From: Bogoriella caseilytica
Lineage (GTDB): Bacteria > Actinomycetota > Actinomycetes > Actinomycetales > Actinomycetaceae
Assembly (NCBI RefSeq): GCF_003752405.1
Contig: NZ_RKHK01000001.1
Location: forward strand, 806,001 to 870,000
Reading direction: 5' to 3'
DNA: 64,000 nt
Below, piece after piece: positions 53,537 to 63,166 of the stretch; position 1 is the stretch's first letter, and every line of letters begins with the position of its first letter. The position numbers were made by a program, and so were the translations under genes. Below the pieces are notes generated by a model, which was given only the letters and a program-made list of their open reading frames with translations, was not told the origin of the DNA and searched no databases.

Positions 53537-54577
53537 TCACCCCGCTCGCTCGATGACGGCGCGGGCGGTGGTCTCATCCACCACCAGGTCGGTGGCCACA
53601 CCCGCCCGCAGCGCCCCCAGCAGCGGGCTGACCTTGGCGGTGCCCGCCACCACGCAGATGCGGCGTTCCAGCCGGCGGAGCTCCGGCGGTGTGGGCCCGG
53701 TGGCCCGGGCGTTCATCGCGATGTCCGCGAAGGTGCCGTCCTCGCGCAGCAGGACTGTGCAGACGTCGCCGACCACCCGCTCGCGGCGGAGCTGCTCGAC
53801 CTCCCCCGGGGCCAAGTAGCCGCCCGCGTACACATGCGACACCAGGGGCCCACTCAGCGCCCCTACTCCGAAGAGAGCGACGTTGACGCGCCGTTGCTCC
53901 TCGAGCACCCGCCGCACCGAACTCTCCCGCCACATCACCGCCTTGGACTCCGGGTAGTCGAAGAACGCCGGCACCGGGAAGTGGTGCACCCGGGCGTCAA
54001 AGGCCTCGGCTGCGGCCGCCATGATCGATCCCGCATAGGGGATGCCGGAGGTGAGTGGATTCGCGGCACCATTGAGCTGGACCACGGCGCTCCCCGGCGC
54101 CCGCTTGGGAACCAGGTGATGCACCACGGCCGAGGTCGTGGTGCCCCAGGCCACGCCCAGTACCTGGCCGGGCGCCATCCAGTTCGACACCAGCGCCCCG
54201 GCCACCTGCGCGACATTCTCCAGCCGCTGCACGTCGGTCGCGCCTTCGCGCACCGCCACCACGTGAGCCCGCACACCGAAGAGCTGGTGGAACCGGCGCG
54301 AGAGGGCGTCGGCACCGGCGCCGCGCGGCTGAAGGGAGATGTTCACCAGACCCGTGGCGCGGGCGTGCTTCAGCAAGCGCGAGACCGTGGAGCGGGAGAC
54401 GTCCAGGTGCCGTGCGATCGCCTCCATGGTCTCGTCCTGGAGGTAATACAACTGCGCTGCCAGGTAGGCCAGATCCTCCCGCCGTGCCGCGCCGTCAGCA
54501 ATCAGGGCCGGGGATTCAGCCCGGGATCCCGCGCCTGCGCGGGGGTCGCTTCCGCGCCGTCTGCTCCCAGTGTTCAT
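53537..54577 (-). CDS. SorC family regulator, probable control of the glycerol genes
   Basis: 346 aa from ATG 54577 with GGGGAG upstream. HTH YYLQDETMEAIARHLDVSRS and TVSRLLKHARATGLVNISLQ (about residues 42-82), then a sugar-phosphate SorC domain (VLGVAWGTTTSAVVHHLVP, LFGVGALSGPLVSHVYAGGY). It is divergent from glpD with palindromes between them, so control of glpD-glpF-glpK is likely. Regulation of glycerol genes by a SorC-type protein instead of a DeoR-type GlpR is notable. Inducer probably glycerol 3-phosphate or dihydroxyacetone phosphate (inference). Confidence 0.87.
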   Translation of the reverse strand: MNTGSRRRGSDPRAGAGSRAESPALIADGAARREDLAYLAAQLYYLQDETMEAIARHLDVSRSTVSRLLKHARATGLVNISLQPRGAGADALSRRFHQLFGVRAHVVAVREGATDVQRLENVAQVAGALVSNWMAPGQVLGVAWGTTTSAVVHHLVPKRAPGSAVVQLNGAANPLTSGIPYAGSIMAAAAEAFDARVHHFPVPAFFDYPESKAVMWRESSVRRVLEEQRRVNVALFGVGALSGPLVSHVYAGGYLAPGEVEQLRRERVVGDVCTVLLREDGTFADIAMNARATGPTPPELRRLERRICVVAGTAKVSPLLGALRAGVATDLVVDETTARAVIERAG

Positions 54578-54616
54578 CGCTCCCCGCTCTCCGTGCACAT
54601 CTGTTCAATGGGGTTG

Positions 54617-54655
54617 CGCGCATGTGCGCGTGGTGTTGACCATAGACGCCTATGG
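54617..54655. promoter_or_regulatory. Divergent SorC/glpD operator region
   Basis: Two inverted repeats: CGCGCATGTGCGCG (54617-54630, perfect 14 bp) and CCATAG-ACGC-CTATGG (54640-54655). A TTGACC at 54636-54641 overlaps the second and could be the glpD -35. Confidence 0.6.
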
Positions 54656-54700
54656 GCAGTGCTGCCGTGTGACTGCGCCAATCAATGAGGAGGCCACGCA

Positions 54701-56446
54701 GTGGATGGACAGTTGAATGCCGAGCGCCGTGGCGCCGCCCTGGACGCCATGTCCGACCACGAGGGCGTGGACGTGCTCGTCATCGGAGGGGGCGTGACCG
54801 GAGCAGGGATCGCCCTGGACGCCACCACCCGCGGACTGCGCACGGCCGTGGTGGAGATGCAGGACTGGTCCTCGGGAACCTCCTCGCGCTCCTCCAAGCT
54901 CGTGCACGGCGGGCTGCGGTACCTCTACCAGCTCGACTTCCCCCTGGTGGCCGAGGCACTGCGAGAGCGCAGCCGGCTACTGACCACGATCGCCCCCCAC
55001 CTGGTGCGCGCCCAGCCCTTCCTGTGGCCGCTGCGCACCCCCGTGATCGAGCGCGCCTACTCCGCCGTCGGCGTGGGCATGTACGACCTGCTCGCCCGCC
55101 TCGGCTCGCGCGGCCGTCGCAAGGTGCCCATGCAGAAGCACTACTCCAAGAAGGGGGCGCTGCGGCTCTTCCCGCAGATGCGCCCCGACTCCCTCACCGG
55201 CGCCATCCGCTTCTACGACGCCCGTGTGGACGACTCTCGGCTGGTCATCGGATTGATCCGCACCGCCGTCGCCCACGGCGCCCTGGCCGCCTCCCGCACC
55301 CAGGTCACCTCGCTGACCAAGGGCCCGGCCGGAGAGATCACCGGAGCCGTGCTGGCCGATCTGGAGACCGGTGAGGAGCGGACGGTCCGCGCCCGACACG
55401 TCATCAATGCCACCGGCGTATGGACCGAAGAGACCGAGACCCTCTCGGACAGCGCGGCCGGCCTGGAGGTGCTCGCCTCCAAGGGCGCGCACATCGTGGT
55501 GCCGAAGGACCGGATCCGGGGCGAGACCGGGCTCTTCCTGCGCACCGAGAAATCCGTGCTCTTCGTCATCCCGTGGGACCGCTACTGGATCATCGGCACC
55601 ACCGACACGCCCTGGACCTCCGGGCGGCTGCACCCCGTGGCCACCGCCGAGGACATCGACTACATCCTCGACCACGCCAACGAGGTGCTCACCCCGGCCC
55701 TGACCCGCGACGACATCATCGGCGTCTGGGCCGGCCTGCGCCCCCTCCTCCAGCCCGGCGTGAAGGGCGACGGCGAGGTCGCCTCCACCAAGGTTTCCCG
55801 CGAGCACACCGTGGTCCAGCCCGTGCCCGGCCTGACCGTCATCGCCGGCGGCAAACTCACCACCTATCGCGAGATGGCCGTCGACGCCGTGGACATGGCG
55901 CTCGGCTCCCGGGCGAAGTCCATGCCCTCGATCACCGCCGACCTGCCCCTCGTGGGCGCCGAAGGCTTCACCGCCCTACAGGCGCGCGCCAGCCGCCTGG
56001 CCGCAGAGCGGGGCTGGACCCGGGAGCGCATGGAGCACCTGATGTTCCGGTACGGCACCGAGGTGTCCCTGCTGCTCGAGTCGATCGACGCCGACCCTTC
56101 GCTCGGGGAGCCACTGCCCGAGGCCGAGGACTACCTCCAGGCGGAGGTCGCCTTCGCCGTCACCCACGAGGGCGCTCTGCACCTCCAAGACATCATCGAC
56201 CACCGCGTGCGCATCGTGACCGAACGGCGCGACCGCGGCATTCCCGTCCTGCCCGCCATCGCCGAGATCGTGGCCCCGCTGCTGGGCTGGGATCGCGAGC
56301 GCATCGACAAAGAAATCGCAGCAGCAACCGAGCGCGCCGAAGCGGAGATGTCCGCGGAAAGCGCACGCAGCGACGCCGAGGCGGAGAAGGCACGCCTGGC
56401 CGCCAAGGACCTCATCGCCATCCGGCCGCTGGCCAGCGATGGGTAA
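54701..56446 (+). CDS. glpD: Glycerol-3-phosphate dehydrogenase (FAD)
   Basis: 581 aa, full length. FAD fold at VLVIGGGVTGAGIALDATTR (about residues 24-43), then SSGTSSRSSKLVHGGLRYL, the DARVDDSRLVI segment, and VINATGVWTEET. C-terminal helical cap with an Arg/Glu-rich tail. It passes electrons from glycerol 3-phosphate to the quinone pool at the membrane and yields dihydroxyacetone phosphate. GTG 54701 has GAGGAGG upstream. First gene of the glpD-glpF-glpK operon. Confidence 0.96.
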   Translation: MDGQLNAERRGAALDAMSDHEGVDVLVIGGGVTGAGIALDATTRGLRTAVVEMQDWSSGTSSRSSKLVHGGLRYLYQLDFPLVAEALRERSRLLTTIAPHLVRAQPFLWPLRTPVIERAYSAVGVGMYDLLARLGSRGRRKVPMQKHYSKKGALRLFPQMRPDSLTGAIRFYDARVDDSRLVIGLIRTAVAHGALAASRTQVTSLTKGPAGEITGAVLADLETGEERTVRARHVINATGVWTEETETLSDSAAGLEVLASKGAHIVVPKDRIRGETGLFLRTEKSVLFVIPWDRYWIIGTTDTPWTSGRLHPVATAEDIDYILDHANEVLTPALTRDDIIGVWAGLRPLLQPGVKGDGEVASTKVSREHTVVQPVPGLTVIAGGKLTTYREMAVDAVDMALGSRAKSMPSITADLPLVGAEGFTALQARASRLAAERGWTRERMEHLMFRYGTEVSLLLESIDADPSLGEPLPEAEDYLQAEVAFAVTHEGALHLQDIIDHRVRIVTERRDRGIPVLPAIAEIVAPLLGWDRERIDKEIAAATERAEAEMSAESARSDAEAEKARLAAKDLIAIRPLASDG

Positions 56447-56504
56447 GTACTGACCTCCTCTCCCCTACGGATCACACTGACGTGACCCAGAAAGCGAGTT
56501 CACA

Positions 56505-57254
56505 GTGGAACTCTCCATGCTCGAGATCTTCACCTCGGAGCTAGTCGGCACCGCGCTGCTCACCCTGCTGGGTACCGGCGTGGTCGCCGCCGCATTGCTC
56601 CCCAAGAGCAAGGGCTTCGACGGCGGCTGGGTGCTCATCACCTTCGGCTGGGGCTTCGCGGTCTTCGCCGGCGTCTTCGCCGCCTTCAAGACCGGTGCGC
56701 ACATCAACCCCGCCGTCACCGTGGGCCTGTGGGCCAACGGCCAGCCCTTCTTCGGTGGCACCGACGAGATCGCCGAGGTTCCCGCCACGATCGCCAATGC
56801 CTCCGTGTACTTCGGCGGGCAGCTCACCGGCGCCTTCCTCGGTGCCGTGCTGATGTTCCTGGCCTACAAGCGGCTCTTCGACGACGAAGCGCCAGCGGCC
56901 GCGAAGCTCGGCATCTTCGCCACCGGCCCCGCGGTTCGTTCCTACGGGTGGAACCTCGTCACCGAGATCATCGGCACCTTCGTGCTCGTCTTCGTGGTGA
57001 TCCTCTTCGGCTCCACGCCCACCGAGCTCGGCCCGCTGGCCGTGGCCCTGCTGGTGGTCGGTATCGGTATGTCGCTCGGCGGGCCCACCGGCTATGCCAT
57101 CAACCCGGCCCGTGACCTCGGACCTCGCCTGGCCCACGCTCTGCTGCCGATCAAGGGCAAGGGCAGCTCCGACTGGAGCTACTCCTGGGTGCCGATCGTC
57201 GGCCCCCTCATCGGTGGTGTGCTCGCCGGCCTCGCGGCTCTCGCTTACATCTGA
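56505..57254 (+). CDS. glpF: Glycerol uptake facilitator (aquaglyceroporin)
   Basis: 249-aa MIP channel with six helices and the two half-helix NPA motifs: AHINPAVTVG (about residues 66-75) and AINPARDLGPR (about 199-209). The Asp after the second NPAR is the mark of glycerol-conducting channels. The start is GTG 56505 (or ATG 56517; neither has a clear ribosome binding site). It sits between glpD and glpK. Confidence 0.95.
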   Translation: MELSMLEIFTSELVGTALLTLLGTGVVAAALLPKSKGFDGGWVLITFGWGFAVFAGVFAAFKTGAHINPAVTVGLWANGQPFFGGTDEIAEVPATIANASVYFGGQLTGAFLGAVLMFLAYKRLFDDEAPAAAKLGIFATGPAVRSYGWNLVTEIIGTFVLVFVVILFGSTPTELGPLAVALLVVGIGMSLGGPTGYAINPARDLGPRLAHALLPIKGKGSSDWSYSWVPIVGPLIGGVLAGLAALAYI

Positions 57255-57300
57255 GCCGACCACCCCTCCTTGACAGACCACTCCCACAGAAGGGCAGACC

Positions 57301-58821
<1,521 letters not shown>

Positions 58822-58851
58822 CGCCCGGTTCCCCTCCCCTTCTGCGCGATC

Positions 58852-58912
58852 GTGGTCAGTTCGCGCCGCTCTCACCGGCCAAACGGCTCGGGAAGCGGCC
58901 CGAACTGACCAC
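58852..58912. terminator. Long hairpin between convergent glpK and a dehydrogenase gene
   Basis: GTGGTCAGTTCG (58852-58863) and its exact complement (58901-58912) enclose a 37-base GC-rich loop that can fold further (GCCGCT/AGCGGC). A short T-rich run (CTTTCGTTC) follows on the plus strand, consistent with terminating both genes. Confidence 0.65.
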
Positions 58913-58936
58913 TTTCGTTCGGGGGGGCCGCGGGGG

Positions 58937-59899
58937 TCAGTAGCCGCGAGCGGGATCCACCACGTTGCGCAGCGGCTCGCCCACGGCCCAGCGGGCCACG
59001 TTGTCCAGCGCGATGGCCCGCCCGCGCGCCGCGGTGCCCTCGGTGGTGGCACCGTTGTGCGGGGTGACGATCACGTTGGGCAGATCCCACAGCGGGCTGT
59101 CCGCAGGCAGGGGCTCCACCGCGTGCGCATCCAGACCGGCCCCGGCGAGCCGCCCCTCGCGCAAGGCCGCCACCAGCGCCTCCTCGTCCACGATCCCGCC
59201 CCGCGAAACCGTGATCAGGAAGGCGCGGCTCGGCATCAGAGCGAGCATCTCGGCGCCGAGCATCCCTGCGGTCTCGGCGGTCTTCGGGGCGGTGACCACC
59301 ACGACGTCGCTGGTGCGCAACAGCGTGCGCAGCCCGTCGTCGCCGTAGCGCAGCCGCACCTCGCCGTCCTGGTCACCGGACGGCGTGCGGCGCAGGGCCT
59401 GCACGCTCATGTGACAGGCCAGTGCCTTGCGCGCCAGATCCTGACCACTGTTGCCGTACCCGATGATGCCGAGCCGCGCCCCGGCGAGCTCGCCGTGCAC
59501 GAAACGCTGCCACTCGTGCCGGCGCTGGGCTTCGAACCACCGGCCCGCCTCCCGGCTGAGCAGCAACATCAGCATCAGCGCGTGCTCGGCGAGCGGAATG
59601 GCCCCGTTCCCGGCCGCCGAGGTCAGTGTCACGCCGGGTGGAACCGCGCCGCCGCGCAGCCACCCATCGACCCCGGCAGCCGAACTGTGCACCCACTCCA
59701 GGCCCGGAAAGCCCGCCAACGCATCCGCAGGCGAGGCACCGAGGATGGCTTGCACGTGCCGGCGGTCCTCTCCCAGCGTGGCCGCGACATCTCCCTCCCC
59801 CAGGGTGGGGATCTCGATGACCCGGTGCGGTGGCGCGAGTCGCTGCAGCTCCTCTCTCGGCAGGCCGGCCGCAGCCGTGACCAGGAGAACGCCGCTCAC
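58937..59899 (-). CDS. D-isomer-specific 2-hydroxyacid dehydrogenase
   Basis: 320 aa from GTG 59899 (GTGA overlap with the permease stop). NAD fold GIIGYGNSGQDLARKALA (about residues 147-164). Catalytic Arg in TVSRGGIVDEEALV, Glu in HAVEPLPADSPLW, His in TPHNGATTEG. It reduces a 2-keto acid or oxidises a D-2-hydroxy acid. Translational coupling to a sugar importer suggests a sugar-acid or glyoxylate/hydroxypyruvate substrate; the exact one cannot be told. Confidence 0.9.
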   Translation of the reverse strand: MSGVLLVTAAAGLPREELQRLAPPHRVIEIPTLGEGDVAATLGEDRRHVQAILGASPADALAGFPGLEWVHSSAAGVDGWLRGGAVPPGVTLTSAAGNGAIPLAEHALMLMLLLSREAGRWFEAQRRHEWQRFVHGELAGARLGIIGYGNSGQDLARKALACHMSVQALRRTPSGDQDGEVRLRYGDDGLRTLLRTSDVVVVTAPKTAETAGMLGAEMLALMPSRAFLITVSRGGIVDEEALVAALREGRLAGAGLDAHAVEPLPADSPLWDLPNVIVTPHNGATTEGTAARGRAIALDNVARWAVGEPLRNVVDPARGY

Positions 59900-60810
59900 T
59901 TCAGGCCCGTGGTGGAGATCCCTCGGATCAGGTGCTTCTGCGCGAAGGCGAAGAAACACAGGATCGGCACCAGCGACAGCACCGACATCGCCATCAGCAC
60001 CCCCGTGCCCTGGTTGGACTCGGAGTCCACCAAGGCGTTCAACGCCACCGGCACGGTGAAGGCACCCGGGCTGGTCAGGTAGATGAGCTGGCCGAAGAAG
60101 TCGTTCCACGTCCAGATGAAGGTGAAGATCGTGGTGGTCACCAGTGCGGGTTTCATCAGCGGCAGGATGACGTGCCAGAACACTCGGAACGGTCCTGCGC
60201 CGTCGATCCAGGCCGCCTGATCGAGTTCTCGCGGAATGCCTCGGATGAACTGCACCATCAAGAAGATGAAGAATGCGTCCGTGGCGAGGAACTTCGGCAG
60301 GATCAGCGGAATGAAGGTGTCGACCAACCCGAGGTTCGAGAAGACGATGTACTGCGGGATGATCGTGGCGTGCATCGGCAGCATGACCGAGACCAGCACG
60401 ATCGCGAAGTAGACCTTCTTCGCCCGGAAGTTGAGCCGCGCCAGCGCGTAAGCCGTGAGCGAGCAGGCGAAGAGGTTTCCCATGATGCAGCTGATCGCGA
60501 TGATGAGCGAGTTACCGAAGAAGACGGCGAAGGGATAGCCCGCCACGTTCCAGCCGCGCCGGAAGTTGTCGAGCGTGGTCTCGGTGGGGATGATCCCGGG
60601 GTCGGTCAGCACCAGGTGGGAGGGCTTGAAGGCGCTCACCGCCATCCAGATCAGCGGGTAGAGCATGAAGAGCCCGAAGATGATCAGCCCGGTATGGCGC
60701 AGGATGCTGTTGCGGCGCCGGACCTTCCGCGCGGATACCGATTCGATCTGGTCGGGGATGCGCGGCTCTTTCGCGGCCGCGCGGGGGCGTTCGAGGGTCT
60801 GTTCAGCCAT
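59896..60810 (-). CDS. Carbohydrate ABC transporter permease (MalG type)
   Basis: 304 aa, CUT1 class. Basic N-terminus (AAKEPRIPDQ...RKVRRRNS), six membrane helices, and EAA loop RELDQAAWIDGAGPFRVFWHVILPLMKPA. Partner of the MalF-type gene one base upstream. Confidence 0.93.
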   Translation of the reverse strand: MAEQTLERPRAAAKEPRIPDQIESVSARKVRRRNSILRHTGLIIFGLFMLYPLIWMAVSAFKPSHLVLTDPGIIPTETTLDNFRRGWNVAGYPFAVFFGNSLIIAISCIMGNLFACSLTAYALARLNFRAKKVYFAIVLVSVMLPMHATIIPQYIVFSNLGLVDTFIPLILPKFLATDAFFIFLMVQFIRGIPRELDQAAWIDGAGPFRVFWHVILPLMKPALVTTTIFTFIWTWNDFFGQLIYLTSPGAFTVPVALNALVDSESNQGTGVLMAMSVLSLVPILCFFAFAQKHLIRGISTTGLK

Positions 60811-60811
60811 A

Positions 60812-61762
60812 TCAGTCTCCGTAGAACACCCAGCGCTTGGACAGGAGGAAGTGAACCGCGGTGATCGCCGCGATGACGACGAGCAGCACCCATGCCAGAG
60901 CCGAGGCGTAGCCCATGTCGAAGTTCACGAATGCCTGCTGGTAGATGTAGAGCGTGTAGAACAAGGTCGAATCCACCGGCCCACCGGTTCCGCCACTGAC
61001 CACGTGCGCGGGGGTGAAGGCCTGGAACGACCCGATCGTCTGCAGGATGAGGTTGAAGAACACGATCGGGGTGAGCAGCGGCAAGGTGATGCTGCGGAAC
61101 TGCCTCATGGTGGAGGCACCATCCACCCGCGCGGCCTCGTAGAGCTCTTCGGGAATCTGCCGAAGCCCGGCCAGGAAGATCACCATGGGTGCGCCGAAGG
61201 TCCACACATTGAGCACGATCAGGGTGCTCAGCGCGGTCGAGGGGTTCTGCAGCCAGTTCTCCCCCTGAACACCGAAGTATCCGAGGATCTGATTGATCAT
61301 GCCCTGGTGGCCGAAGATCTGCCGCCAGAGCACGGCCACAGCCACACTCGCACCCAGCAGTGAGGGCAGGTAATAGGCGCTGCGGTAGATGGTCAGACCG
61401 CGCACCCCCTTGTCGAGCACGAGCGCCAGGGCCAGGGCGAAGGCGAGCTGCAGCGGCACGGAGATCAGCACGTAGGTGACGGTGACCTCCGCGGCGTTCC
61501 AGAACCGCGCATCACCGAGCAGGCGCTCGTAGTTCTCCCACCCCACGAAGGTGGGGCGGCCGAGGATGTTGTAGTCGGTGAAGGACAGGGCCAGCGAAGC
61601 CACCATCGGGATCGAGGTGATGGCCACCAAGCCGATCAGCCAGGGGGTCAGGAAGACGTGCGCAGCGCCCTCCTGCCGCCCGAACCCCTTCTTCCGGGTC
61701 GGCTGCGCAGACAGGGTCATCGCCGGCTGCGGCGCCGCGAGGTCGGTGTCGGTCTGTGTCAT
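60812..61762 (-). CDS. Carbohydrate ABC transporter permease (MalF type)
   Basis: 316 aa, CUT1 class; cytoplasmic N-terminus of about 45 residues, six helices and EAA loop EELYEAARVDGASTMRQFRSITLPLLTP. Lies 19 bases after the binding-protein stop. No ATPase gene is in the visible operon, so a shared ATPase is likely. Confidence 0.93.
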   Translation of the reverse strand: MTQTDTDLAAPQPAMTLSAQPTRKKGFGRQEGAAHVFLTPWLIGLVAITSIPMVASLALSFTDYNILGRPTFVGWENYERLLGDARFWNAAEVTVTYVLISVPLQLAFALALALVLDKGVRGLTIYRSAYYLPSLLGASVAVAVLWRQIFGHQGMINQILGYFGVQGENWLQNPSTALSTLIVLNVWTFGAPMVIFLAGLRQIPEELYEAARVDGASTMRQFRSITLPLLTPIVFFNLILQTIGSFQAFTPAHVVSGGTGGPVDSTLFYTLYIYQQAFVNFDMGYASALAWVLLVVIAAITAVHFLLSKRWVFYGD

Positions 61763-61781
61763 CTCGGTACATCCATCCGGA

Positions 61782-63074
61782 TCAGGCCGAGGCTCGGTCG
61801 ATACCGCGGTTGATGTCGGTGATCATCGAAGACGCCGCATCGGAGATGCCCACATTGCTCAGCGTGATCTCCTCCAGCGCGCGTTCCATGGCGTCTCGCC
61901 AGGTCCCCGTGCCCGGAGGTGCCTCGTAGCGCGGCATGCGGTCCAGCTCGCGGTCGTGGTTGACCACGCGGAGCATCTCCTGCTCCTCCGCTGTGGCGAA
62001 CTCCGCGTACTCCTCGGCCACGCGGGGGTTCGGCGGGACGCCCATGGTCAGGCCCACGGTCTGCTGCATCTCGGCATTGGAGGTGCAGAAGTGCAGCACA
62101 TGGCCGGCGAGTTCGGCCTGCTCATCGCTGACGCCCTGGTAGATGGCCATGCGCGGGAAGTAGAGGTACTGGTGTCCCTCGGTGGCATCGGAGGCGATCG
62201 GGAGGTTCTTGAGCCGGAACTCGTAATCCGGGTACATCGCGGCGTCGTTGACGATGTGGTTCGAGTTGCCGAACCACATCAGGGTCTGACTCCCGACGTC
62301 GGTCCAGCTGGGCTGGACGCCGTCCTGCTCGCTGATCGAGGTGGTGGCCCCGGCCTCGCGCAGGTTCTCCCACCACTCGATCCACGCCTCGAGGCCTTCC
62401 TGGCTGAAGCCCATCCGGCCGTCCTCGGTCCACAGCTGCTCACCGTGCTGGCGCAGCCAGCCTTCGAAGCCCAGGTCGACGTGCGCGTTGTACGGCAGGG
62501 CGCGGCGGCCCTCGGCGTTGTTGTTCGTGTAGTCAATCGCGAACTCCGACAGCCAGTTCCAGTCCCAGTCGTCCGGGATCTCGACGCCGTCCTCCTGCGC
62601 GAAGGTGTGGTTGTAACGCACCACCGGCACGAAGATGCCGAAGGGCATGGTGTTGTGCTCGCCGTCGAGCTGGAAGTCCTCGATGTCCTGGTCGGAGTAG
62701 TCCGAGAGGTCCAGGGAGGAGATATCGTCCAGCGGTCGGTAGAGATCGTTCGCGTAGTACGTCATCACCTGCGGGGCCGGGACCCAGAAGATGTCGGCCA
62801 CGTTGCCGGCCGCCATCTGCGTGGTCATCCGTTCCTGGAAGGCGCCGTAGTCGGCGAACTCCACGTTGATGTTGATGTCCTCGTACTGCTCTTCCATGAG
62901 CGCGAAGGCGTTGTCGTAGTCCGCCCGCCGCTCGTCGTTGCCCCAGAAGGCGTAGCGCAGGGATCCGGCGGCGGTGTTCCGGCCACCCCCGAGGCCGCCG
63001 CAGCTGGCCAGGACGCCGGCGCCCGCCATCGCGCCGGCAATGGTGAACAGGTTCCGTCGGCTTAGGTCACGCAT
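61782..63074 (-). CDS. Carbohydrate ABC transporter substrate-binding lipoprotein
   Basis: 430 aa. Twin-arginine-like start MRDLSRRNLFTIAGAMAGAG running into the lipobox VLASCGG, then an extracellular solute-binding type 1 fold (MPFGIFVPVVRYNHTFAQED, FARMAIY-like YFPRMAIYQGVSDEQAEL). RRNLF suggests Tat export followed by lipidation, which is common for actinobacterial binding proteins. First gene of the importer and dehydrogenase operon. Ligand unknown. Confidence 0.92.
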   Translation of the reverse strand: MRDLSRRNLFTIAGAMAGAGVLASCGGLGGGRNTAAGSLRYAFWGNDERRADYDNAFALMEEQYEDININVEFADYGAFQERMTTQMAAGNVADIFWVPAPQVMTYYANDLYRPLDDISSLDLSDYSDQDIEDFQLDGEHNTMPFGIFVPVVRYNHTFAQEDGVEIPDDWDWNWLSEFAIDYTNNNAEGRRALPYNAHVDLGFEGWLRQHGEQLWTEDGRMGFSQEGLEAWIEWWENLREAGATTSISEQDGVQPSWTDVGSQTLMWFGNSNHIVNDAAMYPDYEFRLKNLPIASDATEGHQYLYFPRMAIYQGVSDEQAELAGHVLHFCTSNAEMQQTVGLTMGVPPNPRVAEEYAEFATAEEQEMLRVVNHDRELDRMPRYEAPPGTGTWRDAMERALEEITLSNVGISDAASSMITDINRGIDRASA

Positions 63075-63150
63075 CGTGATGCTCCCGTCGTTGGAAGGTA
63101 CTGGTCATCCTCGACCAGTGCGGTTCTAGCTTGGCCGTACCCAGATTGTC

Positions 63151-63156
63151 TGTCAA
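63151..63156 (-). promoter_or_regulatory. Consensus -35 (TTGACA) upstream of the third importer
   Basis: Minus-strand TTGACA, 77 bases from the binding-protein ATG and between it and the stop of the upstream gene. No clear -10 at 17 bases; an AGCTAGAA stretch lies nearby. Confidence 0.4.
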
Positions 63157-63166
63157 GAATGCACGT

